Origin: Zhongshania antarctica
GTDB taxonomy: Bacteria > Pseudomonadota > Gammaproteobacteria > Pseudomonadales > Spongiibacteraceae
Length of the DNA: 64,000 bases
Reading direction: 5' to 3'
Assembly (NCBI RefSeq): GCF_014202945.1
Contig: NZ_JACHHW010000001.1
Location: 587,713 to 651,712 of the forward strand
Positions 8,905 to 17,854 of this stretch are shown in pieces. Under the pieces are notes generated by a model. The model worked only from the letters and a program-made list of their open reading frames with translations. It made no database searches and was not told the DNA's origin. The position numbers and the translations under genes were made by a program. Every line of letters begins with the position of its first letter. The first letter of the stretch is position 1.

Positions 8905-10002
8905 TTACCCAATAAAGTCATGACCATTGTTCAATTCGGACAGCATGGAATCCCGGTATTCACCCGGTGTCATACCGGTCCAGGTTTTGAATTTACGGAA
9001 AAACGATGCGGTTTCGATATAGCCCAGCGCCTGCGCAATATCGGTAAGTGAATGCTCCGGATCAGCCAAATATTGCATAGCTTGTTTCTGCCTAAGCTCG
9101 TCGAGTATTTGCTGATAATGGGTGCCCTCACGACGAAGATAACGTTGCAACGTTCTCTCGCTCATATCGAGGCGAGCAGCCACCTCCGACTTATTAATAA
9201 CCCCGATCTGCAATTGTCGACGCAATTCCACTTGTACCAAGCCAGTCCAACTTTGCGCATTTGCATCAAGCCCTAACAATTGTTTTTGCGCATGGTTTTC
9301 AAGAGCTGTTAACAAAGCCGCATCGGGCTGACGAAGCGGCAGTGCCAGTATTTCCTCGTCAACGACTATCCCGCTTTTGGGCTGATCGAAGTAAACCGAA
9401 CAGCCAAAAACGTGCTCATAGTCAGTATTACTGACGCCATCCGGCAATGCATGCTCAAATAGCACTTTACAAGGAGGATGCTTCGAGTCCGCAACCCATT
9501 GGCCAAATGAAAACCACGACGCAAGCACGTTCTCTACCATGTGACGCTTGGCCAACGGGTCCCTCAGGTGTGCCTGCCAACTCATACATATCTGCCCGTC
9601 CAGCGGCTCGATATGGCTGGTACCCAACTCACCAATCAATTTTTCATAACTGACGACCCGAGCCATTGCGTCGCCGACAGAGGCGCTATTAATTAGAATG
9701 TAACCCAGCACCGTCCAGGCATCCGGCTGTACTATCAATCCTGCATTCAAACCAAACAATCTATCCCCAGACAAGCTGACGAGTTCCAGCATCAGGCGCT
9801 CATGCGTTTTCGATGGCAGCCGAAGTTGCGAATTTTGAATATCTTGTTGCTGCAGCCCTAGCGCAGCTAGCGCGGACTCGGTGTCGACACCATATTGCCG
9901 AACGGCATGCACATACCTTAGCAACGCAGAGGCCGAGGCCTCTCGCTCAACGCCGGTATCATCTCGGTCGACACGGTTCATATGTAGGGTCATAACGGCC
10001 AC
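8905..10002 (-). CDS. AraC-family transcriptional regulator
   Basis: This is an about 365-residue DNA-binding regulator. Residues about 20-210 match the arabinose-binding-like domain typical of OruR/ArgR-type AraC proteins. The last 100 residues hold two helix-turn-helix motifs (INKSEVAARLDMSERTLQRY and SLTDIAQALGYIETASFFRK) and the family ending FKTWTGMTPGEYR. The start is uncertain: a GTG at 10002 and ATGs at 9993 and 9978 all lack a clear ribosome site. The gene heads the leftward unit with the GH5 lipoprotein and is divergent from the second GH5 gene, so it probably controls both arms. In Pseudomonas the sphingosine-responsive regulator SphR is also AraC-type and controls a ceramidase, which fits but does not prove a similar ligand. 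Confidence 0.9.
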   Translation of the reverse strand: MAVMTLHMNRVDRDDTGVEREASASALLRYVHAVRQYGVDTESALAALGLQQQDIQNSQLRLPSKTHERLMLELVSLSGDRLFGLNAGLIVQPDAWTVLGYILINSASVGDAMARVVSYEKLIGELGTSHIEPLDGQICMSWQAHLRDPLAKRHMVENVLASWFSFGQWVADSKHPPCKVLFEHALPDGVSNTDYEHVFGCSVYFDQPKSGIVVDEEILALPLRQPDAALLTALENHAQKQLLGLDANAQSWTGLVQVELRRQLQIGVINKSEVAARLDMSERTLQRYLRREGTHYQQILDELRQKQAMQYLADPEHSLTDIAQALGYIETASFFRKFKTWTGMTPGEYRDSMLSELNNGHDFIG

Positions 10003-10062
10003 TATAATTTTTATATAAGGCCTAATTTACACCTAAGGGCGATCATTTGCCTATGTAGCAAA

Positions 10063-10095
10063 CCATTTACAGCCAAAACTACATGTAAATATGGC
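10063..10095. promoter_or_regulatory. Candidate operator: inverted repeat ATTTACA-N12-TGTAAAT
   Basis: In the divergent region between the AraC gene and the second GH5 gene, ATTTACA (10065-10071) and TGTAAAT (10084-10090) form an inverted repeat, with CCA and TGG flanks. It lies about 60-90 bases upstream of the regulator start. The position suits an AraC or other dimeric regulator site. The link to this regulator is inference. Confidence 0.35.
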
Positions 10096-10257
10096 AACCA
10101 GTGCATCCACCACACTGCTCTGCAGCCCATATCACAATCTGCACTGGCCATCCATCACCGCCTCCTCTAGCCCCAAGAAAGCTGAGAACGCTGCCACACA
10201 AATACCGCATCGCTCACCTCAGGATGACTCCATCGCGCAAGGGGCAGATAAAACACC

Positions 10258-10305
10258 CTTGTCCGAATTGAACAATAGGCCTGACTCAATCCGGTAATGA
10301 CAGAA
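10258..10305 (+). pseudogene. Short duplicate of the AraC gene 3' end
   Basis: About 45 bases repeat the end of the AraC gene at 8905. GTCCGAATTGAACAAT is identical, and GGTAATGAC past the stop codon is shared. The encoded tail LSELNN matches the regulator's C-terminus. The remainder of that copy is missing. It is the relic of a second regulator copy, or of a rearrangement, now inside the leader of the GH5 gene. Confidence 0.55.
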
Positions 10306-10349
10306 AATCACATCCGCGTACCATTCAATCTCTTCAAGAGGGAGCGACA

Positions 10350-11870
10350 ATGGCCAAGACCGGTGTAATTGCAATCCTGCTCCTGACAATTTTCTCGTCA
10401 GGCTGCAACATTAACAATAGTAATAAAAATAGCGATGACACGGTGCCTTCCGCACCACGCGCGGCCAAAACTCCAACGCTGCCACTTGGTCAGAGCAACG
10501 GCTGGATAAGCGATGCAGACGGTCGTGTTGTTATATTCCATGGTTTTAACATGGTAGCCAAGGAGCCCCCTTATACACTCGAATCTGTCGGCTTTGACGA
10601 AGACGACGGCGAGTTCCTTGCTCGCAACGGCTTCAACGCCGTACGTTTAGGTTTCATGTGGAAAGCTTCTGAACCAGAACCAGGGCAATTCAATGACGCC
10701 TACCTGAGCAGTATTGAGCGCACCGTTCAAGCCATTGGGCAGCACGGTGTTATGAGTCTTTTGGACTTTCATCAAGACGCCTACAACGAAGCTGTTGAAG
10801 GTCAGGGATTTCCGGATTGGATGGTATTTGACGATAGCGTTCCTTGGATTCCAGGCATACCCAAAGAAGCACAACTCAAGTACCAACGCGTTTGGGATAA
10901 TTTCTGGGGAAATATTCAGGGCGTGAACAACACCGCACTGTGGGATCATTTTGCGGCTTTTTGGCAGCATGTCGCACAGCGCTTTCGCGACAATCCTAAT
11001 ATTCTAGGCTACGACCTAATGAACGAGCCCTGGCCCGGCCTCCAAACGCCACTTTGCTTGAACCCCATTTTTTGTCCGCATAACAGCACACTCAGCGAAT
11101 TTTACGAACACGTCATTCCAATGATCCGCGAGCAAGATTCAAGCACCCCCCTCTATTATGAAGGCAGTCTATTGGCCGGCGGCGGGATGGCAATTGATAT
11201 ACCAGTGAGTGAAACAAATGCGGTCCTTTCATTTCACAACTACTGCATACTTACCGTGGTAGGTGCAATCGCGGGCCTGCCTTCATCACCAGAACTAACT
11301 GGCTTAACTTGCCCAGAGTTCGAAACCCTCACTTTTGACAACGCCAGCACACAAGCTCAGAACCAGGGCCACCCAGCGGTATTAACCGAATTCGGATCTG
11401 TACCCGATCTCGACGCCGTAAACAGTGTTGCCCAACAGGCCGACGAATATCGCTTAGGCTGGATGCATTGGACCTATTTCAACACAGGTACGACTAACTT
11501 CCCTGGCACGCCGAGCTTGGTATTCGATCCCACGCAACCGCCTATTGGCGACAACGTCAATACAAGTCTGCTCGAAACACTTGCTCGACCCTATCCACAA
11601 ATAGTTGCCGGCACGCCTCTCAATTGGAGCTTTGACACAGACAGCAAAGTATTTGAAATGAGCTATTCACCCAAGCGAGTAGATGGCACAGGACAATTTT
11701 CTGGTGACGCTGAATCGATTGTTTTCGTCCCAGAGATCCAATATCCCCAAGGCTACACAGTAAACATAAGCGGCGGCACCCTGCGATCTCCAGCAAACGC
11801 TCGTCAACTTGTGATCGCAGCCAATAACGGTGCGGAGAATGTCTCCGTAAGCATTAGTCCAGGACATTGA
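10350..11870 (+). CDS. GH5 endoglycoceramidase-like lipoprotein (2 of 2)
   Basis: This 506-residue family 5 glycoside hydrolase matches endoglycoceramidase layout better than its neighbour. It has GRVVIFHGFNMVAK near residue 58, LLDFHQDAYNE (137-147), YDLMNEPWPG with acid/base Glu226, and VLTEFGS with nucleophile Glu347. A C-terminal beta-sandwich follows (from about 410: SYSPKRVDGTGQFSGD). Endoglycoceramidases hydrolyse the glycosidic bond between sugar chain and ceramide. A lipoprotein signal with FSSGC (Cys19) predicts membrane anchoring. GAGGGAG is the ribosome site 7 bases before ATG. The next gene, 117 bases on, is a TonB receptor, suggesting a hydrolase-uptake pair. Substrate specificity is inferred from family resemblance. 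Confidence 0.87.
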   Translation: MAKTGVIAILLLTIFSSGCNINNSNKNSDDTVPSAPRAAKTPTLPLGQSNGWISDADGRVVIFHGFNMVAKEPPYTLESVGFDEDDGEFLARNGFNAVRLGFMWKASEPEPGQFNDAYLSSIERTVQAIGQHGVMSLLDFHQDAYNEAVEGQGFPDWMVFDDSVPWIPGIPKEAQLKYQRVWDNFWGNIQGVNNTALWDHFAAFWQHVAQRFRDNPNILGYDLMNEPWPGLQTPLCLNPIFCPHNSTLSEFYEHVIPMIREQDSSTPLYYEGSLLAGGGMAIDIPVSETNAVLSFHNYCILTVVGAIAGLPSSPELTGLTCPEFETLTFDNASTQAQNQGHPAVLTEFGSVPDLDAVNSVAQQADEYRLGWMHWTYFNTGTTNFPGTPSLVFDPTQPPIGDNVNTSLLETLARPYPQIVAGTPLNWSFDTDSKVFEMSYSPKRVDGTGQFSGDAESIVFVPEIQYPQGYTVNISGGTLRSPANARQLVIAANNGAENVSVSISPGH

Positions 11871-11987
11871 GTAGCAACGATAAAGTATAAAAAGTGAATA
11901 TTGACCGGTCGGCGCGAGACATTGCACCGCAATTCTCTGCAGCCATTAGCTTAATGATTTTCAAAAAAATACCAACAAGGAATAACT

Positions 11988-14360
11988 ATGCTTTACCGCA
12001 ACCTATGGGGTAGCGCATTGGCGCTAGCCTTGGTCCCAGCAACTGGACTTGCCGCCAGCGAAGAACCACGCGCAAAACTCGAAGAAGTCATCGTTACGGC
12101 TCAAAAACAAAAACAAAGTTTGCAAGATGTGCCTATCGCCGTTGCTGCAGTAGATGGTGCAAAAATACGGGACGCCGGTATAAAACGTATAGAAGAACTT
12201 GCCGCCTATATTCCTAATTTCAAAATGACTGCAACCGCACAGGGAAATGCGATCTATATTCGCGGCGTTGGCGCTGGGGACAACCGCGGATTTGAGCAGT
12301 CTGTTGGCATGTTTATTGACGGCATCTATGCCGGGCGCGGCCAACAATTTCAAACTCCATTTCTTGATATTGCTTTGGTCGAGGTATTAAAAGGTCCCCA
12401 AGGTACACTCTTCGGCAAAAACACAATTTCCGGCGCGGTGAACATCACCACCAACCGCCCGTCTGAGGAGTTTAGCGGCGAGCTTGGCTATCAGAGCAAT
12501 CCAGAGTTAGGTGCAACCGAGGTCACCGCCATACTGAACACACCGATAGGTGAATATTTTTCAGCACGCGTTGCATATAAGCGACTGGAAGAATCTGGCT
12601 ACCTCGAGAACTTTGTCACTGACCAGGAAGAGACGCCCAAAGCAGATGAATCCGTACGTTTAGCGCTACGCTGGGACGCAAGTGAAAAGCTTGAGGCAAA
12701 CCTCAAGGTTGAAAAATCAGACTTTGGCGTACAGGGATCAACATTCCAAGTAACGGATAAAACGGGTACGTTTAACTTATACCAATCAAATATTATTTTG
12801 CCAATCGACCTCCCGATATCACTACTAGTACCCCTCCTATCGTTTAACTTAGAAGATGAAATTGACCCACGTGAAGATGGCAAATTCGATCGTCGCAAGT
12901 CTGATCGGCAATTTGCGTGGCAGCCAGCAATGGCGCAAAACAATAGCGAAGCCGCGGTATTCACCCTTGATTACGAACTCTCCGACACCCTTACAATAAC
13001 CAGCATTACCGGCTACTCGCAGTTTGATTTCCATTTTAATTTAGACGCCGACTTTACCGATTTAGAACTTATCGGCACTGAAAATGGCGAAGAGTTTAAA
13101 CAGCTCAGTCAGGAATTGCGCATAACCGGTAGCGCAGGCGAAAAAATTGATTATATCGCGGGGGTTTACCTGCACACCCAAGATCTAAAAAGTACACTCT
13201 GGCTCAACTTAGACTTTGCGGCGCTTGGTATTCCCAGCGCCATACCCCTGCCGGGACAAAGCATTTCCTTACCTTCGCAATTGGCGACCTACACGGAGTT
13301 TACGCAGACAGCCGATAGCGCCGCCGTGTTTGGCCAAGCAACTTGGAATATCACTGAATCGTTTAGTGCAACCCTTGGCCTGCGCTGGGGCCAGGATGAA
13401 AAACGCGCGGATAAGTTTTTGGATGTCGCCGAATTTCGTACCAAAGAACGCACGGTAAATCCACTTCACGCGATAATCGCTGGATCTTTAAATAATTCAG
13501 AAAACCACAATATAGCTAGCTCTCGCAAGGTCGACAATGTGTCGCCAGCATTAAACATCCAGTGGTATGCGACACAAGATACGATGACTTACTTCCGTTA
13601 CGCCAAAGGCTTTAAGGACGGCGGATTCAATGCCAGCGATACCACCGCGAGCTTAGAAGCCTTTTCTTTTGAAGATGAAGAAGCCGACACCTTTGAGCTG
13701 GGCCTAAAATCAAGCTTACTCGACGGCGCGGCAACATTTAATGCGGCATTGTTCTACACCGAATTCATGAACCGCCAAGTCAGCAACTTTACCTTGACCG
13801 GCTTTGTGGTGGGCAACGCGGCGGAATCTATCACTCAGGGCGTTGAAACCGATTTCCGCTTAGCTCTGAGCCAGAACCTAACCGTCGGCGCATCAATGGC
13901 ATTTTTGGATTCTTACTTCACCTCATTCGTCGATGGACCATGTACTGCCATGCAGACTGACGCCGCATTCGCTGCAGGTAACAGCAGCTGTACGCAGGAT
14001 CTTAGTGGTGCAGGAGGCGATTATGCACCAGAAATAACCGCGAGCTTAACCGCACAATACCTACAACCCATCGGCGACGCGATGGAATTAGGTATTCAAC
14101 TAGACCTCAATTACAGCGATGAATACTACTACGCCCAGGATCGAGACGACGCGGACATGCAAGAAGCGTATTACAAGATCAATGGCCGAATATCTTTATC
14201 GCACCTGGGACAGGGATGGGAACTAGGCTTAATCGCTAAAAACCTAACTAACGAGTTAACTCGCTCCACCGGCAGTGACATTCCCCTGTTCGTTGGCGCG
14301 CACGTTGCTGCCACAGAGCCGCCACGCAACGTATCACTTGAAGGCATACTTCGATTTTAA
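11988..14360 (+). CDS. TonB-dependent outer-membrane receptor (2 of 3)
   Basis: This 790-residue TonB-dependent receptor follows the GH5 lipoprotein gene and probably imports what that enzyme releases. AAGGA precedes the ATG by 6-7 bases. A signal peptide ends near GLAA-SEE. KLEEVIVTAQ is the TonB-box region. The plug carries AIYIRGVGAGDNRGFEQSVG and VEVLKGPQGTLFGKNTISGA, and the barrel ends in an aromatic residue (LEGILRF). It is a paralogue of the receptor at 1146-3698, with shared plug wording and similar barrel layout. Uptake would be powered by TonB-ExbBD, which is not encoded in this window. The ligand is unknown. A glycan or sphingolipid fragment is the contextual guess. Confidence 0.92.
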   Translation: MLYRNLWGSALALALVPATGLAASEEPRAKLEEVIVTAQKQKQSLQDVPIAVAAVDGAKIRDAGIKRIEELAAYIPNFKMTATAQGNAIYIRGVGAGDNRGFEQSVGMFIDGIYAGRGQQFQTPFLDIALVEVLKGPQGTLFGKNTISGAVNITTNRPSEEFSGELGYQSNPELGATEVTAILNTPIGEYFSARVAYKRLEESGYLENFVTDQEETPKADESVRLALRWDASEKLEANLKVEKSDFGVQGSTFQVTDKTGTFNLYQSNIILPIDLPISLLVPLLSFNLEDEIDPREDGKFDRRKSDRQFAWQPAMAQNNSEAAVFTLDYELSDTLTITSITGYSQFDFHFNLDADFTDLELIGTENGEEFKQLSQELRITGSAGEKIDYIAGVYLHTQDLKSTLWLNLDFAALGIPSAIPLPGQSISLPSQLATYTEFTQTADSAAVFGQATWNITESFSATLGLRWGQDEKRADKFLDVAEFRTKERTVNPLHAIIAGSLNNSENHNIASSRKVDNVSPALNIQWYATQDTMTYFRYAKGFKDGGFNASDTTASLEAFSFEDEEADTFELGLKSSLLDGAATFNAALFYTEFMNRQVSNFTLTGFVVGNAAESITQGVETDFRLALSQNLTVGASMAFLDSYFTSFVDGPCTAMQTDAAFAAGNSSCTQDLSGAGGDYAPEITASLTAQYLQPIGDAMELGIQLDLNYSDEYYYAQDRDDADMQEAYYKINGRISLSHLGQGWELGLIAKNLTNELTRSTGSDIPLFVGAHVAATEPPRNVSLEGILRF

Positions 14361-14469
14361 ATATCAGGTTAAATCTAGCCCGATATTTAAACCGAGTTTT
14401 TATCGGAGCAAAATTTTCGACATTTGAATCGGCGCCATGTGGTAAAGCCAAACGGCATAGCTACGAACT

Positions 14470-14815
14470 CACCAGTCGTTCGAGCGCGAACAACCGTTTC
14501 TCCGCCATGCCAGCCACGAGTTGCACTCACTTATTGCGACGATTAGCGGTAATATTAAACTATTGAAAAAAATTCATCCTAAGCCAGAAGCCAATGAGCA
14601 GCGCATTGACCGCGCCAGTGCCAGCATGCGCTACCTCACCGAAACATTATTGTGGCTGAGTTGAGAGAACACCTCACAGCCCTCAAAACAAGAAAATCGC
14701 CTTTGGCCTAGGTTTAGATTTAAATCCAAAAGCTCGCAGAGCGCTTCAAGTGGAAATATCGAAATACGACTACAGAGCAAGGTCACGAAGCAAAAATAAA
14801 ATCTCCAACCCAAAG
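14470..14815 (+). pseudogene. Sensor histidine kinase remnant
   Basis: Broken pieces of a two-component sensor kinase can be read on the plus strand. The dimerisation/phosphoacceptor helix is readable from FEREQPFLRHASHEL (His codon at 14515-14517) through IATISGNIKLL to MRYLTETLLWLS. A TGA at 14662 then stops it where an Arg codon (CGA) is expected. After a deletion and frame change, the end of the ATP-binding domain reappears: FGLGLDL near 14699, then KLAERFKWKYRNTTTEQG. The usual ELRTP motif is also damaged (ELHSL). Most of the ATPase domain is gone, so it is inactive. No partner response regulator remains nearby. Confidence 0.78.
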
Positions 14816-15787
14816 GCTCCCTGAGTCTCTGCCTACATTCTGCTGCCAGAAAGGAAAAGGTTCAACCACGGCACCTCAATAGAGAACGGTAAGCCCCCCA
14901 TTTAGCATCGCGCACTGCCTCGTGCGCATAGGCATAGCCAGCCGACAAAACAAGGGTAGAATTCGCGACTACCGAAAGTGCCGCGTTCATATTTTGACAG
15001 CGAACGCGGCTATTCCACTCATGTCCGAGCCGATTTGACTCGATATCCTCAATACACCGCCCCGCGCGACGACCACTTACCTGAATATGTTCCAAACTAA
15101 GGAATTTTTACAAATTTAAACTCGCACTCTAGGCCAACACTGGTTGGCCCTTGCGCGCAACCACAACCAAGTCATCGTCTTGCAGCTTACTATTAAGCAC
15201 ACTACCCGACAGCGGTTGTAAAATGTCGATCGCGATTTCTAAGGGGCTCGTCACAATAACCGGCAACACCACCGGCTCACGCGCGCCAATGGTAAAACGA
15301 CTCTCAGAAAGCGCCGGATCAAAGGGGGAAAAATCGTTTAATGTCTCCTTATAAGCTCAGTACCCCTCAGTATACGCACCCACCGTCGGCCTGATTTTCC
15401 ACAGTTTCTAATATCTGGAACAACAAATCATAAAGGCGCGCTTCGCGATATTTGCAGAGACAGGAGCCTCGCGTGTGCTCCAGTTTCTCGGCCCATCCGC
15501 CGGCGATGTACGCCGAAGCCCAACCAACGCGGCCACTATATCTCGCCCTTCTATAGCCACTACAGCTGACTCCGCCTGCGCTGCTCATAAGTTCCACTGC
15601 ACAAATACATGCCAGTATTCGCGTGAGTCTAATACCTTAGTCGTATGGCGAAGCAGAACGTAACCTATATGATAGGGAGTACTCCCAAGCTTAGCGAAAA
15701 GTCTTCTGGATCTAAGCCAAATAAAAATTGACCAATTCATTCCATCTACAGAACTAAATAATACGGGTAACCAAAGGGATTTACTTC
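14816..15787. other. Gene-relic stretch without an intact gene
   Basis: Several short open segments lie here, none with a ribosome site or full family length. On the minus strand 15129-15351 reads as well-formed protein text (TIGAREPVVLPVIVTSPLEI, then LQDDDLVVVARKGQPVLA, then stop). An in-frame stop lies just upstream and there is no start, so it is a 3' fragment of an unidentified gene. Minus-strand stretches at 14862-15095 and 15367-15660 also look like worn coding DNA. The last 60 bases should hold the leader of the acyl-CoA ligase gene. Confidence 0.5.
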
Positions 15788-17428
15788 ATGGCTAAAATTA
15801 ACGTCGGCCTAATGCAAGAGGTTAGCTTAACAATACCAACATTGTTAGAGCATGCGGCCAAAAACCACGCGACGACAGAGATCGTTGCACGATTGCAAGA
15901 CACAAGTATTTTTCGTTATACCTACGAAGACTTAGCGAATCGGTCTCGCCAGGCCACGAATGCCTTACGACGGTTAGGCGTGGAGTATGGGGATGTTGTA
16001 GGTACGCTGGCTTGGAATCATCACTGGCACATGGAATGTTTTTATTCAATACCAGGAATTGGGGCGGTATGTCATACAGTTAACCCCCGTTTATTCGAAG
16101 ATCAAATTGTTTATATTATTAATCACGCCCAAGACAAGGTGCTAATGGTAGACCAGGACTTTGTTGCGCTGGCTGAAAATATTTCAGATAAAATCCCTAC
16201 TGTTCAGCAGTTTATAATACTGGGGAAAAAGGGCTGTGTAGAATCGCCTACTCGGCTTGGTGACGTACTTTATTATGACGATATAATCGCTGCCGAGTCT
16301 GATCAAATCGATTGGCCAAATATTGATGAGCGAACCGCCTCGGGCTTGTGTTACACCTCAGGGACCACCGGTAACCCTAAAGGGGTGCTGTACAGTCATC
16401 GCTCGACCGTTTTGCACTCAATGGCCATTGCTCAGCCTGACAATCTATCTCTCTCGGCACTTGACTGCGTAATGCCTGCGGCACCGCTGTACCACGCTCA
16501 AAGCTGGGGCCTACCATATGCCGCGTGTATGGTCGGAAGTAAGTTTGTACTACCCGGGCGCCATTTAGATGGCAAGCATTTACTTGAGCTTATTCGCAAT
16601 GAAAAGGTTACTACCGGCTGTGGTGTGCCGACTATCTGGACATTAGTACTTGGGTACGCGGAAAGTAATCAGCTAGACCTTGCCTCACTTAAGTCTTTAT
16701 TGATTGGCGGTACCGCACTGCCAACGAATATTCGCAATCGTCTACGAGAAAAAGGCGTAAGTGCAGTACAAATATGGGGGATGACAGAGACTAGCCCGCT
16801 CGGAACGATTGGCAGGGCAACTCGCGAAGTCGCTGCCATGTCAGAACAAAGTCGAGATGCCCAGCTACTTAAACAAGGCAGACTGCCTTGGGGTGTTGAA
16901 ATGAAGATAGTCTTAGATGACGGCAGCATAGCCCCACACGATGGTATATCTACTGGCGACATATGGGTAAAAGGCCCATGGATCGCCAAAGGCTATTTAC
17001 ATGGTGACGGTGGCGACCTGCTAGACAGTAATGGATTTTTCCCCACTGGGGATGTTGGTCATATCGACGAATATGGCTATATGAAGATTACTGATCGCTC
17101 GAAAGATGTAATAAAATCTGGAGGCGAATGGATCAGCTCAATAGATATAGAAGATGTGGCTAGCAATCACCCCGCGGTCAACATGGCTGCCGTAGTCGCT
17201 AGCTACAGCGAAAAATGGGATGAGAGGCCGTTACTTTTTCTCACGCTGAAACAGGGTGCAACATTGGACAAAAAAGCAATGCTGGATCACCTCGCAGGCA
17301 AAATGGCGAGCTGGTGGATTCCCGACGACGTGATCATCATCACTGAAATGCCAATGACCGCGACAGGTAAAATTCGGAAACTGAGTTTACGTGAAGAGTA
17401 TTGGAACTATTTTCATCCTTCCGCATAG
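15788..17428 (+). CDS. Acyl-CoA synthetase (AMP-dependent fatty-acid--CoA ligase)
   Basis: This 546-residue ANL-superfamily enzyme activates a carboxylic acid, probably a fatty acid, with ATP and CoA. The ATP-binding loop is YTSGTTGNPKG (189-199). GMTETSPLG (331-339), FPTGDVGHID (418-427) and the hinge DRSKDVIKSGGEW follow in the usual order. Catalytic Lys528 sits in TATGKIRK. Length and motifs match medium/long-chain acyl-CoA synthetases. AAGGGA lies about 10 bases before the ATG. There is no signal peptide. It stands alone between relic DNA and the repeat-protein gene. In this window it could feed fatty acids freed by the ceramidase or lipase into beta-oxidation, but no operon link supports that. 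Confidence 0.88.
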   Translation: MAKINVGLMQEVSLTIPTLLEHAAKNHATTEIVARLQDTSIFRYTYEDLANRSRQATNALRRLGVEYGDVVGTLAWNHHWHMECFYSIPGIGAVCHTVNPRLFEDQIVYIINHAQDKVLMVDQDFVALAENISDKIPTVQQFIILGKKGCVESPTRLGDVLYYDDIIAAESDQIDWPNIDERTASGLCYTSGTTGNPKGVLYSHRSTVLHSMAIAQPDNLSLSALDCVMPAAPLYHAQSWGLPYAACMVGSKFVLPGRHLDGKHLLELIRNEKVTTGCGVPTIWTLVLGYAESNQLDLASLKSLLIGGTALPTNIRNRLREKGVSAVQIWGMTETSPLGTIGRATREVAAMSEQSRDAQLLKQGRLPWGVEMKIVLDDGSIAPHDGISTGDIWVKGPWIAKGYLHGDGGDLLDSNGFFPTGDVGHIDEYGYMKITDRSKDVIKSGGEWISSIDIEDVASNHPAVNMAAVVASYSEKWDERPLLFLTLKQGATLDKKAMLDHLAGKMASWWIPDDVIIITEMPMTATGKIRKLSLREEYWNYFHPSA

Positions 17429-17854
17429 CGAAGCTTATCGTTATCGATGTGATGACATTTTCGCGAATCAAAAAAGTGACCAGCCTCACTAGGCCACTAC
17501 CTGCAGTAGCTCAGACTTGATCTGGCAGTTACCCGTGTTTTACCGGTGCCTGCCCGTTTAGATCTGAGCCAAACTCTTCTCAGCCCCACTCGTTCCCACA
17601 TGCTCACCAAGCTGTCTTACTAGGATTGCTTAACCGCGTTTTGTATTTAGATGAGAAAACAAAGCAAAATATCAAAGGAGTTTCTACGTGAATTAGCGGT
17701 CACTTCATCTCCAGCTCAGACAATTTTTGCGACCGCCGTCACACCTCGATATGCGTGTAACTCCGTACCATGGTACTCGCTTACAACAATTTTAGTTAGC
17801 GGTGGCGCAATATGCATTGCATTCACTTTCAGAATATGGAATTTGGGGAACAGA
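17429..17854. other. Leader region of the repeat-protein gene
   Basis: An open frame continues upstream of 17855 to 17651, but its text shows no family and contains a stray hydrophobic stretch. The ribosome site at 17844-17850 marks 17855 as the true start. No clear terminator for the ligase gene is visible. Confidence 0.4.

Noticed and set aside
10091..10297. 68-residue open frame between the AraC and GH5 genes
   Set aside because: It has no ribosome site. Its only meaningful part is the tail that copies the AraC gene end.
17651..17854. N-terminal extension of the repeat protein
   Set aside because: A ribosome site and signal peptide at 17855 mark the real start. The extension would bury the signal peptide.
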